Assembly (NCBI GenBank): GCA_934255545.1
Contig: CAKQOE010000014.1
Span: 1-54,516, forward strand
DNA length: 54,516 bases
From: an uncultured Clostridia bacterium
GTDB lineage: Bacteria; Bacillota; Clostridia; Peptostreptococcales; Anaerovoracaceae
Direction: 5' to 3'
The position numbers and the translations under genes were made by a program. The notes below the pieces were generated by a model, which was given only the letters and a program-made list of their open reading frames with translations, ran no database searches and was not told the origin of the DNA. Shown here piece by piece: positions 34,792-44,900 of this stretch (position 1 is the stretch's first letter; the number at the start of each line of letters is the position of its first letter).

Positions 34792-34918
34792 CAACTTATA
34801 TAATATGCACAGCATATAATAAGCATGCTAAATCAATATGAAAATAATTTAAGGTAACATCGGCGGAGAACATTGACGTGACTTTGCCGCTGCTATATAA
34901 TCTTTCCGTTCAGACCGG

Positions 34919-34934
34919 CATGCCTCGCGGCATG
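34919..34934. repeat. GC palindrome, TCGC tetraloop, upstream of metQ
   Basis: CATGCC-TCGC-GGCATG, itself flanked by CCGG on each side (34915-34918, 34938-34941). The identical 16-mer recurs after metQ at 35894-35909. 101 bp upstream of the metQ start. Confidence 0.85.
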
Positions 34935-35034
34935 ATACCGGAGCGGACAGACCGGATGCGCATGGCGCGGCCGGAGCAAATATTAAAGATGCTACAGGCA
35001 GATTTAAGAAATTAAAAATTAAAGGAGAATTAAA

Positions 35035-35883
35035 ATGAAAAAGATCATCTCTTTAGCTCTCGTAGCTGCACTCGGACTTTTTGCGTTCGCAGGCTGCGGT
35101 TCAAAGACTGCAAATGACGGAAGCGCTGCAGATTCATCAGCTGCAGGCGGCGAAATGACAACTATCACTGTAGGCGCTACAGCTTCACCGCACGCTGAGA
35201 TCCTTAACGCTCTTAAGGACACTCTTGCTTCTGAGGGCGTAGACCTCGTAGTAAAGGAATACACTGACTACGTAATGCCTAACACTGCTGTTGAAAACGG
35301 CGAGATCGATGCTAACTATTTCCAGCACATTACTTACATGAACGACTTCAACGCTGAAAACGGTACACACCTCGTTGACGCTGCTGACGTTCACTACGAA
35401 CCAATGGGAATCTACGGCGGAAAGAGCAATGACCTCAACAATATCCCTGACGGAGCTTCTATCGCTGTTCCAAACGATACTACAAACGAAGCAAGAGCTT
35501 TACAGCTCCTCGCTGCGCAGGGCATCATCACTCTTCCTGAGGGTTCTGACCAGAACGTAACAAAGAAGGATATCGTTGAAAATCCACACAATGTAAACAT
35601 CGTTGAGCTTGAAGCTGCTGCAGTTCCAAGAGCTCTCGAAGATTCAGATTTTGCTGTTATCAACGGCAACTATGCTCTCGCAGCAGGCCTCACAGCTGAT
35701 GACGGTCTCGCTTTCGAAGGCGATGATTCTTTAGGCGCTACTATGTACGTAAACGTTCTCGCAGTTAAGGAAGGCAACGAAAACAACGAAGCTGTCAAGA
35801 AGCTCGCTGCTGCGCTCACTTCTGACGAATGCAAGAAGTTTATCGAAGAAAAGTACAACGGTATGGTAAAGCCTGTATTCTAG
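35035..35883 (+). CDS. metQ: Methionine-binding lipoprotein MetQ
   Basis: A 282-aa protein, start ATG 35035 after AAAGGAG. Lipobox FAGC gives Cys at ~20, then a Ser/Ala-rich linker and the NlpA/MetQ binding domain (VGATASPHAEILNALK, EIDANYFQHITYMNDF). It would capture D/L-methionine for MetNI. A 240-bp gap from metI with a palindrome suggests it can be expressed on its own at higher level; codon use is strongly biased. Confidence 0.95.
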   Translation: MKKIISLALVAALGLFAFAGCGSKTANDGSAADSSAAGGEMTTITVGATASPHAEILNALKDTLASEGVDLVVKEYTDYVMPNTAVENGEIDANYFQHITYMNDFNAENGTHLVDAADVHYEPMGIYGGKSNDLNNIPDGASIAVPNDTTNEARALQLLAAQGIITLPEGSDQNVTKKDIVENPHNVNIVELEAAAVPRALEDSDFAVINGNYALAAGLTADDGLAFEGDDSLGATMYVNVLAVKEGNENNEAVKKLAAALTSDECKKFIEEKYNGMVKPVF

Positions 35884-35893
35884 TTTAAAGCAG

Positions 35894-35909
35894 CATGCCT
35901 CGCGGCATG
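35894..35909. repeat. GC palindrome, TCGC tetraloop, after metQ
   Basis: CATGCC-TCGC-GGCATG, identical to 34919-34934, 10 bp after the metQ stop. Together they bracket metQ. Confidence 0.85.
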
Positions 35910-35970
35910 AGTATGCCGTGCATGACAGGCGCTGAGACTGACAGGTAAATAAAATATTGTATCAGATGAC

Positions 35971-36006
35971 AAGAGGCTGCCGTGTTTACATGACAGCCTC
36001 TTTTAA
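35971..36006 (+). terminator. Intrinsic terminator after metQ
   Basis: AAGAGGCTG (35971-35979) pairs with CAGCCTCTT (35994-36002), followed by TTAAAC. The rest of the 358-bp gap to 36242 holds GC-rich hairpins, including 36157. Confidence 0.8.
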
Positions 36007-36156
36007 ACTGATGATACAGAAAATACTGTTATGAGATACGCTGCTGCGGAGTGCAGCCGCGGGACGCGGAAAAGGCGTCATTACGTTTAGTTATTGTGAT
36101 AATTTTATAAGACATTTATGTTTTGCGCGTGATATACTTTGTATAGAAATGATTTT

Positions 36157-36171
36157 GCGGGCCGGGCCCGC
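36157..36171. repeat. GC palindrome, GCC-G-GGC centre
   Basis: GCGGGCC-G-GGCCCGC, perfect 7-bp arms, 72 bp upstream of the flavodoxin-family gene. Confidence 0.8.
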
Positions 36172-36242
36172 GGCATGTGACGAAAATATTCGTGCTGCGG
36201 CGGCGTGCGGCGTATGAAAAGTTATGTATGAGGAGGTAAATC

Positions 36243-37121
36243 ATGCGTGTAGTAGGACTCGTTTCATCACCTAGAAGAGGCGGCAATTCGGAACTGGCAG
36301 TTAAAGAGATACTGAGCAGGCTTCCTGAGGACTGGGAAAAGAACATGATCAGGCTTAATGAGCTGGACATAAAGTACTGCAGGGCGTGCTATGCATGTCT
36401 TCCGGAGGGAAAAAAGTGCGGTATAAAGGATGATCTTGATTTTCTTGTAAGGAATATCAAGCATGCTGATAAGGTCGTAATAGCGGCTCCTGCCTATATG
36501 CTCGGAGCGCATACAGCACTTAAGGTGATACTCGACAGGCTCATATCTCTCGTAAGCGACCACAGGATATTCGGGCGCCCTGATTGTGTTATCGTAAACT
36601 CTTTTGGTATGGCCGACTGGGAAGGAATGGTCCGCGAGGATACGCTCCTGTTTGCCAGAAAGCTGCATCTTAATGTAATAGCGCAGGAAGTCATACTTGC
36701 TACGCTTCCGGGAGACAGCGTAAAGAGCGAGAATCTTAAAAAGCTTGCTAAGCTGGCTGAAATGCTTCAGGCGGACAACCCGCAGGCCGGAGGCAATGTC
36801 TATACTACTACGCAGAAGGATCTGCTCAGGTGCCCGTTCTGTTCAGGAACTGAGATGCAGATAAAGCCTGACGGATGGGTAAAGTGCGGCGTATGCGGCG
36901 GCGAAGGAAAGCTTGTCAGCGGAGCTGACGGACTGAAGATCGAGTACGATCCGGGGTTCATTCACAGACTTACGCCTGAGGGGCTCGATATACATACTGA
37001 CTATCTTATTGAAAAGAAGCAGCTGTTCCTGGATACTAAGGATGAGGTCAAGGCGATACAGGCCAGATACAAGGATATCGACTGGTGGCGCAGACCTGAA
37101 AGGCCTGAGGAAGAAAAATAA
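36243..37121 (+). CDS. Flavodoxin-family (NADPH-dependent FMN reductase-like) protein with Cys motifs
   Basis: A 292-aa protein, start ATG 36243 after GGAGGT. The N-terminal flavodoxin-like fold has the FMN phosphate loop SSPRRGGNSE and PAYMLGAHTALKVILDRL. CRACYACLPEGKKC (~residues 48-61) matches iron-sulfur flavoproteins. The C-terminal ~90 residues add a zinc-ribbon-like CPFCSG and CGVCGGEG pair. It may reduce quinones or other acceptors; the physiological partner is unknown. Confidence 0.82.
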   Translation: MRVVGLVSSPRRGGNSELAVKEILSRLPEDWEKNMIRLNELDIKYCRACYACLPEGKKCGIKDDLDFLVRNIKHADKVVIAAPAYMLGAHTALKVILDRLISLVSDHRIFGRPDCVIVNSFGMADWEGMVREDTLLFARKLHLNVIAQEVILATLPGDSVKSENLKKLAKLAEMLQADNPQAGGNVYTTTQKDLLRCPFCSGTEMQIKPDGWVKCGVCGGEGKLVSGADGLKIEYDPGFIHRLTPEGLDIHTDYLIEKKQLFLDTKDEVKAIQARYKDIDWWRRPERPEEEK

Positions 37122-37177
37122 AAACAGCCATTAGACGATGCAAATGCGTTAATGCGGAATGCTTGCTGTATCATCAG

Positions 37178-37193
37178 CGCGCGCCGGCGCGCG
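37178..37193. repeat. GC palindrome, GCC-GGC centre
   Basis: CGCGCGCC-GGCGCGCG, a 16-bp perfect palindrome without loop, 49 bp upstream of the TSUP gene. Confidence 0.8.
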
Positions 37194-37241
37194 AGACTGC
37201 GCCTTGGAAAACATAAATGCAAATAACAGGAATCGGGAAAA

Positions 37242-38015
37242 GTGGAAGATTTATTTATGATAACAGCGGTGAGCCTGATAGTAGGCTTTGCCGGATTTGT
37301 TGACGCTATAGCGGGAGGCGGAGGCATAATATCGCTTCCCGCATATTTTCTTACGGGCATGCCTGCTCACGTATGCTATGGGACAAACAAGTTCTCGTCT
37401 GCCTGCGGTACGACGCTGGCGGCGGCTACATATTTGAAGCATGGGGCTATAAATGTCAAAGTGGCTGTAATAGCTGCGATAGGCTCATTTATAGGGTCTA
37501 ATATCGGCTCTCATATAGTGCTGCTTCTTGACGATAAGATACTTAAGCTCATGCTTATCGTCTGCATGCCTGTGATAGCTGTTATAATATTTGTTAAAAA
37601 GCTCGGCGGCGATGAAGACAGATCTTATCTTCTTGGACCGGTAAAGATCATGATATATGGATTTCTTGTCGGTTTTTTTGTAGGCGGATATGATGGGATA
37701 TTTGGCCCGGGGACGGGCACTATAGCGGCTATCGCGTTTACTGCATTTATGCATTTTGATCTTAAGACTGCGACAGGAAACACTAAGGTGCTCAATCTCG
37801 CATCGAATGTCAGCGCTCTTGTGACGTTCTGGATGGCGGGAACTATAGATTTCAGGTACGCGATACCTGCCGGCGCGTGCAACGTTATAGGCGCGCTTAT
37901 AGGCTCGCAGATGGCTGTCAGAAAAGGCAGCGGATTCATACGCCCTGTGATGATATGCGTTATCGTGCTGCTTATGGGCAAGGTCGCTTACGATCTTGTA
38001 ACGGAGGTCATGTAG
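37242..38015 (+). CDS. TSUP (TauE/SafE) family membrane transporter
   Basis: A 257-aa protein with ~8 hydrophobic segments in two homologous halves (FAGFVDAIAGGGGIISLPAY near the start; GFFVGGYDGIFGPGTGTIAA in the middle). This duplicated G-rich motif is the TSUP hallmark; members move sulfite, sulfonates or sulfur-containing anions. Start is GTG 37242 or ATG 37257; neither has a perfect ribosome binding site. Substrate unknown. Confidence 0.88.
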   Translation: MEDLFMITAVSLIVGFAGFVDAIAGGGGIISLPAYFLTGMPAHVCYGTNKFSSACGTTLAAATYLKHGAINVKVAVIAAIGSFIGSNIGSHIVLLLDDKILKLMLIVCMPVIAVIIFVKKLGGDEDRSYLLGPVKIMIYGFLVGFFVGGYDGIFGPGTGTIAAIAFTAFMHFDLKTATGNTKVLNLASNVSALVTFWMAGTIDFRYAIPAGACNVIGALIGSQMAVRKGSGFIRPVMICVIVLLMGKVAYDLVTEVM

Positions 38016-38114
38016 ATCGTACCGTGCTGTATGATCGCCTCATGTGGATGAAAAAACGGAACTTATACTTTATTATTGCAATCAAGTCAGCATTTGAGCC
38101 GTATGGCTGTTTAT

Positions 38115-38541
38115 GCTGACTTTTTCTGTTCCTGCGGTTCAGCGTTTTGACGATAACAGCTGTAGTGCTGACTTTTTTCGCACCTGCGGTTCAGCATTTT
38201 TGAGGAATGGCTGAAATGCTGACTTTTTCTGTTTCTGCGGTTCAGCGTTTTGACGATATAGCTGTAGTGCTGACTTTTTTCGTACCTGCGGTTCAGCATT
38301 TTTGAGGAATGGCTGTAGTGCTGACTTTTTCTGTTTCTGCGGTTCAGCGTTTTGACGATATAGCTGTAGTGCTGACTTTTTCTGCTTCTGCGGTTCAGCG
38401 TTTTGACGATATAGCTGTAGTGCTGACTTTTTCTGTTTCTGCGGTTCAGCGTTTTGACGATATAGCTGTAGTGCTGACTTTTTTCGCACTTGCGGTTCAG
38501 CATTTTTGAGGAATGGCTGAAATGCTGACTTTTTCTGTTTC
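38115..38541. repeat. 51-bp tandem repeat array, two unit types
   Basis: Eight full units plus a partial one start at 38115, 38167, 38218, 38269, 38320, 38371, 38422, 38473 and 38524; spacing is 51 (first 52). Type A has GCGGTTCAGCGTTTTGACGA, type B has GGTTCAGCATTTTTGAGGAA. The order is A B A B A A A B A'. As 51 is 17 codons, both strands stay open, producing spurious repeat ORFs. It lies between TSUP and the amidase and is followed by a terminator. Confidence 0.95.
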
Positions 38542-38542
38542 T

Positions 38543-38568
38543 ACCGGTCTGTTGACCGGTATTTTTTA
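38543..38568 (+). terminator. Terminator after the repeat array
   Basis: ACCGGTC-tgtt-GACCGGT followed by ATTTTTTAT. Confidence 0.85.
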
Positions 38569-38641
38569 TACACCGTGAGCATAGTATTACAGTATCTCAG
38601 TGTCGTGGGGATATGCGGCACAGATGGGAGAATGTAATAAT

Positions 38642-39472
38642 ATGAATATAAAATGGAAAAATGGAAAAAGGATACAAGGCGCGGTGCTCTGCACCGTAAT
38701 GTGTGCACTGCTTATATGGATAAGTTGCATGATGTGCGGCGGCGTACCAAGCAGAACAGGATATCAGTTACGTGCGGCGCTTGCAGAGGCATTTGACGGT
38801 ACTGCAGTGCCGGGTCTCTTAAAAAGGAAACCGGTCGTACTGCTTGATCCGGGACATGGCGGTATAGACGGCGGTGCGGAAAGCGCAGATGGTGAATGTG
38901 AAAAGAATATAAATCTGAATATATGCTTTAAAGTGCGTGACATTCTTGATAAGAATGGTGTGCGTGTCGTTATGACAAGGGAGAGTGACTGCGGGCTTTA
39001 CAGTGACGGGAAAAGCAGTATAAGGGCTAAAAAGACTGAGGACCTGAGAGCGAGGCTGGATATGTCGTATAAGCTTAAGCCGGATGCTTTTGTGAGCGTG
39101 CATCTTAACAGCTATCGGGAAGACCGCAGTGTTTTTGGTGCACAGGTGTTTTACACTGCAGAGGGTGACGAAGCTGTTTGTGAAATGAGCCGCGTGCTGG
39201 CTGAAAAAATACAGGCGCTGCTCGTGTCATACATAGAAAACGGCAATACACGCACGGCTATGGCTAAGGGCGATGTGCTCTTGATGAAAGAAGCGCGCTA
39301 TCCGACTGTTATAGTCGAGTGCGGCTTTCTGTCAAATGCAGAAGAAGCTGAACTGCTGCAGACAGATGAGTACCAGGATACAGTGTCACGCGCCATCACA
39401 GACGGCATACTTGGCTATCTTGGCATAGAAAAGAAGGAGTTGTCAGACATTATAAAAATTATTACTTCGTAG
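38642..39472 (+). CDS. N-acetylmuramoyl-L-alanine amidase (CwlD/Amidase_3 type)
   Basis: A 276-aa protein. The start is ATG 38642 after GGGAGA; the GTG at 38600 opens the frame but lacks support. An N-terminal membrane/signal segment (VLCTVMCALLIWISCMMCG) is followed by the zinc amidase domain: LLDPGHGGIDGG (His ligand), EKNINLNI (Glu), FVSVHLNSY (His) and VIVECGFLSNAEEAELL (catalytic Glu). It cleaves the bond between muramic acid and the stem peptide; CwlD relatives act in spore cortex maturation. The role here is not certain. Confidence 0.9.
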   Translation: MNIKWKNGKRIQGAVLCTVMCALLIWISCMMCGGVPSRTGYQLRAALAEAFDGTAVPGLLKRKPVVLLDPGHGGIDGGAESADGECEKNINLNICFKVRDILDKNGVRVVMTRESDCGLYSDGKSSIRAKKTEDLRARLDMSYKLKPDAFVSVHLNSYREDRSVFGAQVFYTAEGDEAVCEMSRVLAEKIQALLVSYIENGNTRTAMAKGDVLLMKEARYPTVIVECGFLSNAEEAELLQTDEYQDTVSRAITDGILGYLGIEKKELSDIIKIITS

Positions 39473-39563
39473 CTGTAGAAATGTATACTTATTTGTAAGA
39501 AAATACAGTATGCAAAACGAAAGGGTGTTTTTGAAAAAGTGATTTTTTCGGAAAATGTTTGGG

Positions 39564-39771
39564 TGTGGATAAGCTGTGAATAATCCACAAAACCTGTGGA
39601 TAACTTTTGTGGTAAAACAATTTTGAAACGCTGAAAACCAGTAAAATCAACGTATTCAAAAAACAAAGTTTTCCACAATGCCCCGGTGGAAAACTCGTGT
39701 GGAAAACATTTATGAAGGGGCACTGTTTTTGAAAATAAGCCGTTTTTGAGATGTGGAAAAGATGTGGATAA
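39564..39771. other. Cluster of DnaA boxes
   Basis: Perfect TTATNCACA boxes (as complement) at 39564-39572, 39575-39583, 39595-39603 and 39763-39771; one-mismatch boxes at 39581-39589, 39669-39677, 39698-39706 and 39752-39760. AT-rich DNA follows (39775-39900). It lies in a 714-bp gene-free gap (39473-40186) without dnaA or dnaN nearby. Could be a replication origin, a DnaA-titration site or a DnaA-controlled promoter. Confidence 0.8.
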
Positions 39772-39933
39772 AATTGTTGATATCTAAAAATAATTTTTTG
39801 AGGTTATGTTCTTTTAAAAAAATATGTTCGTAAAACATTAACACAATCAAAGTAAACAAAGGAATATACTTACATTAATGCTCATTACTGCACCGGAATA
39901 GTATGTATTTTGTAACAATAGAGTATGTTATCT

Positions 39934-40058
39934 GTTACAAAAAATATTGCCTTAGCAAATATTTTTGTAAACTCAGTAATATTAAGTATAAAAATCAGTG
40001 CCGGAGAGGCAAAAATATACTTGTAAATGTTGAAATATCGGATACTTTACGATATAAC
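39934..40058 (+). promoter_or_regulatory. Dyad and putative promoter of the histidine kinase operon
   Basis: A long AT-rich dyad, TTACAAAAA ... TTTTTGTAA, spans 39935-39973. Downstream, TTGAAA (40030-40035), 17-nt spacer and TATAAC (40053-40058) form a plausible promoter. The start point would be ~40065, upstream of the palindrome at 40094. Confidence 0.45.
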
Positions 40059-40093
40059 TATAATATGGGTGTATTGTATACATTTGAAGAAGT

Positions 40094-40110
40094 CACGCGC
40101 CGGGCGCGTG
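40094..40110. repeat. GC palindrome, GCC-G-GGC centre
   Basis: CACGCGCC-G-GGCGCGTG, perfect 8-bp arms, 77 bp upstream of the kinase gene and just downstream of its putative promoter, so it would be in the RNA leader. Confidence 0.8.
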
Positions 40111-40186
40111 TTACTTTTCGGTTATATTTATTAGAATATTATATTATGAAAATGTATTAGCGTAATTTACGGAGAAGCTACAGTCT

Positions 40187-41896
40187 ATGTCAAATATAAC
40201 ACAGGTCCTCACCGTGTTTGGTGAAAACTTTTACCTGGTAGTTGTGCTGTGCGTGGAGATACTGATCGCAGTACTCCTGTTTGGTATGACGATAACAAAA
40301 AATATGAGAAGCAGCAAAAGAAAGACCTCAGTGCGCGGCGTGGAAAGCGAGTTTCTGGAAGCGATGGACAGAAGACCTGATGAGGTCTGTCTTGTTGTGC
40401 GTATCGACGATATCATGCCTGTTTACGCGAGCGGGCATTTTAAGGATATGTTCGGCGTATCGCTTGAAGATGTACGGGGTGATATGGCTCTTTTGAACAG
40501 CAATTTTGAAAATAAGGGCAAAAGCTTTGATATATGGGAAAAATATCGTAAATGGGACGGAAAGGAAGCCTGGAACGAAGAATTCAGCCTTAAAAACGGC
40601 GAATGGGTCAGACTGCACCTTGATCCGAGAGAAAACAGCAGATACGACCTGCTTTCGTTTTACTATATAACCGAGCTTCATAAGGAAATTGAAGACTATG
40701 AGATGAGACTGAGCCAGGCTGACGAAGCGAGCCAGTCAAAGACGACGTTCCTTTCAAGGATGTCGCATGAGATAAGGACGCCTATGAACGGTATCATAGG
40801 CATGCTTTCACTTGCAGAGGGCAAGCTTGACAGTACGCACCCTGCGATGCAGTACCTCACAAAGATAGACGAGCTGTCTGCACATCTTTTGTCGCTTATA
40901 AACGACATTCTTGATATGTCAAGGATAGAAGCGGGCAAGGTAGAACTTGAGGACAAGCCGTTCAGCCTGAGAAAGCTGGGAGATAAGCTCTACGATATGT
41001 TCGCGAAAAATCTTGAGCAGAGAAATATAGAATATACTGTTGAATTTGAAGATGTGACTGTGGACTACGTTATCGGTGACGAGCTTAGAATAAGCCAGGT
41101 CATCATAAACTTCCTGTCAAATGCAGTTAAATTTACGGAAAAAGGCGAGATAAGAGTCACTTTAAGGCAGATGGCGCTTGCAGGAGGAACTGCAGATATC
41201 ATGATACGAGTGCGCGATACGGGCATAGGCATGAGTCCTGAATTCATAAACCGCATATTCAGGCCGTTTGAGCAGGAAAGTATGGATACTCAGAAGAAAT
41301 ACGGTGGAACAGGTCTCGGCATGGCTATCAGCGATCAGATAGTAAAGCTTATGGGCGGAGAGATAGTTGTGGAAAGTATGGTAGGAAAGGGTTCCGATTT
41401 TATGGTGTTCCTGCATCTGCCTGTTTCAGAGGAAGCAGAAGAAGTTTCAGAAGAAAAAGCATCTGCTGATGAAGCTGCGGCTGAATTAGATCATGCATTT
41501 GAGGGAAAGAGCATACTCGTTGCAGAAGACAATGAACTCAATGCGGTCATAGCAGTGGAAGTACTTAAAAATATGGGTGCAAGGGTAGAGCTGGCTACGA
41601 ACGGTCAGGAGGCTGTGGATCATTTTGAGCAGAATCCTGCAGGATATTATGATTTTATACTTATGGATGTTCAGATGCCTGTTATGGACGGGCGCGCTGC
41701 GGCGCGCAAGATACGCGGGCTGGACCGCGCAGATGCGGCGGATATTCCTATATTTGCGCTGTCGGCTGACGCATTCATTGAGGATGAGCGTCTTTCAAGA
41801 GAGAGCGGCATGAACAGGCATTATGCGAAGCCTGTTGATTTCAATGATCTTCAGAACAGCATAGGAGCGTTTTTACGGGAAAGGGAACGCAGGTAG
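40187..41896 (+). CDS. Hybrid sensor histidine kinase / response regulator
   Basis: A 569-aa protein. One N-terminal membrane helix (~15-36, NFYLVVVLCVEILIAVLLFG), a PAS-like region (~60-165), HisKA with the phospho-His in SRMSHEIRTPMNGIIGML (~residue 195), HATPase with INFLSNAVKF, RDTGIGM and GGTGLGMAIS, then a REC domain with phospho-Asp in FILMDVQMPVMDG (~residue 494). No HPt or output domain, so the phosphate must pass to another protein or the REC acts as an internal switch. It starts the run that leads into the LRR surface protein 7 bp downstream. Confidence 0.92.
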   Translation: MSNITQVLTVFGENFYLVVVLCVEILIAVLLFGMTITKNMRSSKRKTSVRGVESEFLEAMDRRPDEVCLVVRIDDIMPVYASGHFKDMFGVSLEDVRGDMALLNSNFENKGKSFDIWEKYRKWDGKEAWNEEFSLKNGEWVRLHLDPRENSRYDLLSFYYITELHKEIEDYEMRLSQADEASQSKTTFLSRMSHEIRTPMNGIIGMLSLAEGKLDSTHPAMQYLTKIDELSAHLLSLINDILDMSRIEAGKVELEDKPFSLRKLGDKLYDMFAKNLEQRNIEYTVEFEDVTVDYVIGDELRISQVIINFLSNAVKFTEKGEIRVTLRQMALAGGTADIMIRVRDTGIGMSPEFINRIFRPFEQESMDTQKKYGGTGLGMAISDQIVKLMGGEIVVESMVGKGSDFMVFLHLPVSEEAEEVSEEKASADEAAAELDHAFEGKSILVAEDNELNAVIAVEVLKNMGARVELATNGQEAVDHFEQNPAGYYDFILMDVQMPVMDGRAAARKIRGLDRADAADIPIFALSADAFIEDERLSRESGMNRHYAKPVDFNDLQNSIGAFLRERERR

Positions 41897-41903
41897 GATA
41901 ATA

Positions 41904-44900
41904 ATGAAGCAGTGGGGCATAAAACAGATCATATATGCATTGATAGCAGCCATGTCTGTCACGACGTGCGGCGTGATGACGGTTCATGCGTATCGGGACG
42001 GAAATGGTTTTATACCATCAGGTATCGAGCGCGCTTTTAACGCAAATCAGGTCAGCTTTTCAGGTGACAGCGATATACATAATGACAGTGACGGTGATGA
42101 AAACGATGGTGAAAGTGAGCTTTGGGAAAAAGACAGTGATGCTGAGGATAAAACAAAGCCTCAGAGTTCTGATAATGCAGATTATCTTTTCAAAACTGAC
42201 GAGGCATGGGCTGATGGCAGGACAGATCAGACTATAGTGACTGATGGCTCAACAAGTGCGGTGAGCAGTGGAGCGTCAGCCGGAGCTTCGGATGGTATAT
42301 ACAGTATAGTCGGTGATAAGTCTAATGCTGATATCGTAATAAGCGGCGGAAACAGTAACGTATCGTCAGACGTTGAGTATAATAGCAGCGGAAGCTCTGA
42401 CAGCGGTCACGGCGGAAATCACAATAGCGATCAGAATACGCCGGCCGGACCGGATAACGGAGATCAGAACGGCAGCGGAAGCGTAGGAGCAGGCGGATCG
42501 GCTTCAGGCGGCGGAACAACGACTCCTGATACTCCGGTGACGCCGGATAAGCCTGATTATTCTGACTCAGCTAAGGATCCTGAACCGGGCGGCAGTACTT
42601 CAACAGCGGGAGATCCTATATATTCTGAGACGATCGCAAAGCCTGCCGGAAAGCCTGACGAAAACGGTGATTACGCCAGCGTAATTATAAGCAAGCCGTA
42701 TGGTTTCTTTGGCGACACTCCTTTACTCTATAAAGGTCAGAATGTAACTGAAAAAATAATATTTTCATCAATGGATATGTCTGTAAGCGGTGAAAAGGAT
42801 ATATATCAGTTCGGTGATGATGCACTTGGTAAGTATATAAGAATAGCCGGCATATCATTTGATGGTAAAAAGAGCTGGACAACAGAGTTTCCTGTAACGA
42901 TACCATCTGATATAGAGGATGGCAAGATGTTTATCAAAGTAGAATATCGAGTTTCGACTGACTCTGATAAATGGATAGAACGAAATGTCACATATGATCC
43001 TGAGCCATCCGTGCTGTATGTACTTTCAAAACAGCTTGAAAAAGAAAATGAGACGATCCGGGAGGATTCTATACTGAATGGTGACAGTACGCGCTATCCC
43101 GGGGAAGACTGTCTGATAAATCTGTATCGCTACCAGTTACAGGTGACAGGAGCAGGTTACGGTAATATCACACAGCTGTTTCCCGGATGGACTGAGAATG
43201 GAAAGCTTGTTCCGTTCTTATATAAGACAGCATCAGGGCGCCATATACTTGAGCCGGCTGATATGGCAGACCTTGATAGCGACTATGATGTAGGGCTTGA
43301 AATCAAATGGCTGAATGACGCCGGTCAGATCAGCAGTAACGGCTCAAACCTTGCATATCTGCAGACTCTGAAAAATTATAAGCCAAGTGGTATATATTCA
43401 CTGCTTGATGAATGGCTTACAGGCAGTGTGGATATACCTGTATTTAAGGTGCCTGAGTATATACAGTCTGTAGATCTTGACCCTGACGCGGATATAGTTA
43501 CAGAATATATAGATATACCTTCAACTGTTATCTATATAAATAACAGCAGTACAGGTCTGCGTGTCAAAAAAGGATATATAGTTGATAAAGATAATGAATA
43601 TTATTCCTCCGAAGACGGGGTGCTGTGCAATAAAGAAAAGACTGAGATACTTGGCATACCTTATCAGATGACACATATCGAGGTACCTGATATAGTAACA
43701 AAAGTAAATCTGGATAAATATAACAGCATAAATACTATAACACTTAAAGCAGGATCTCTGGAAGAAATGCCGGAGATAGAATACGACAATATAAATGATT
43801 GTAAAATAATCGTTGATGAAAGCGTATTTGACAGTTTTCTCAATAAGTATTATGAGCATTTTACTGATGAGACAGGAAACAGTCTTGCAAGCTCAGCGGA
43901 CCCCGGCATTTCATATCATGTATGCAATGGCATGCTGGTAAACAGTAATGGCATGGTAGTAAGAGTTACAGAATCTGCGTCATCAAATATAATGCTTACT
44001 GACAGTATGAGATCAATAGGCGCAGGGGCATTTGAAGGTCATCCGGAAATAAATGAAATAATACTTGACGCCAGTATTGTTCCGAAATTTGAAAAAGGAT
44101 GTTTTGATGGTTCAGGCATAAAGACGATCTTCTGTCATACAAAGGAACAGTACGACAGTGCCATTAAACAGCTTAAAGTGCTGGGTGTGACAGGTATAGA
44201 CGTAAAGCGGATCAGTTCATCAAAGGAAGGATTCTCTTATGTTGTAAAGAACGATGGACAGAAAAATAACGTTATACTTATATCAGCTCCTGACGGGATA
44301 ACTGAATTTGATGGTAAAGTCACTGCCGGCGACGGCAGAGCGGTTACAGTAACTGCGATAAATGACGGTGCATTCAGCAATTCATCAGAGCTTAAATGGG
44401 TGACACTGCCGGAGAGCGTAAAAACGATCGGCAGCGGAGCGTTTAAAAACTGCAGCAAGCTGGTGGGCGTACTTATAGATTCAAAGGATACTGTAAGAAT
44501 AGAAAATAAAGCGTTTGACGGATGTGATGCACTGCGTTTCATAGCTTCAAATGCCATGAACGGAAGTATAGCTGATGGATATATACCTTATGTTGAGGAT
44601 AAATACGGGCCGCAGAATTTAAATTCGAAGTTCTTCTTTGCACTTCCTGAGGCTGAGGGTTACGAAGCCTTTGCAAACCAGCTGGCGGGCTCAGAACACG
44701 TTGTACAGTATACACTGGAAGATATAAACGGAGGCAGATCTAAGGTGTTGTACGCTTCAAATGAAGAGAGGACTCCTTTCGTTGCCTTACGTGCTGAAAA
44801 GGAACTGCCCGATGAGGTCGCGCTTCCTGAAAGTACTATAGAAATATACTACTGTGCGTTTGCCGATTCGGTGGCCGCTTCAGGAAATGGAAAATTTACG

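Noticed and set aside
38111..38509. Repeat-encoded proteins of 60-130 aa on both strands
   Set aside because: They arise because the repeat unit is a multiple of three; several frames are open at once and none has a convincing ribosome binding site.
38115..38541. CRISPR array
   Set aside because: Units are contiguous 51-bp near-copies with no unique spacers, and no cas genes are present.
41690..41711. GC-rich inverted sequence in the histidine kinase gene as another palindrome
   Set aside because: It lies in coding DNA for an Arg/Ala-rich stretch and its arms are not perfect, so it does not fit the intergenic set.
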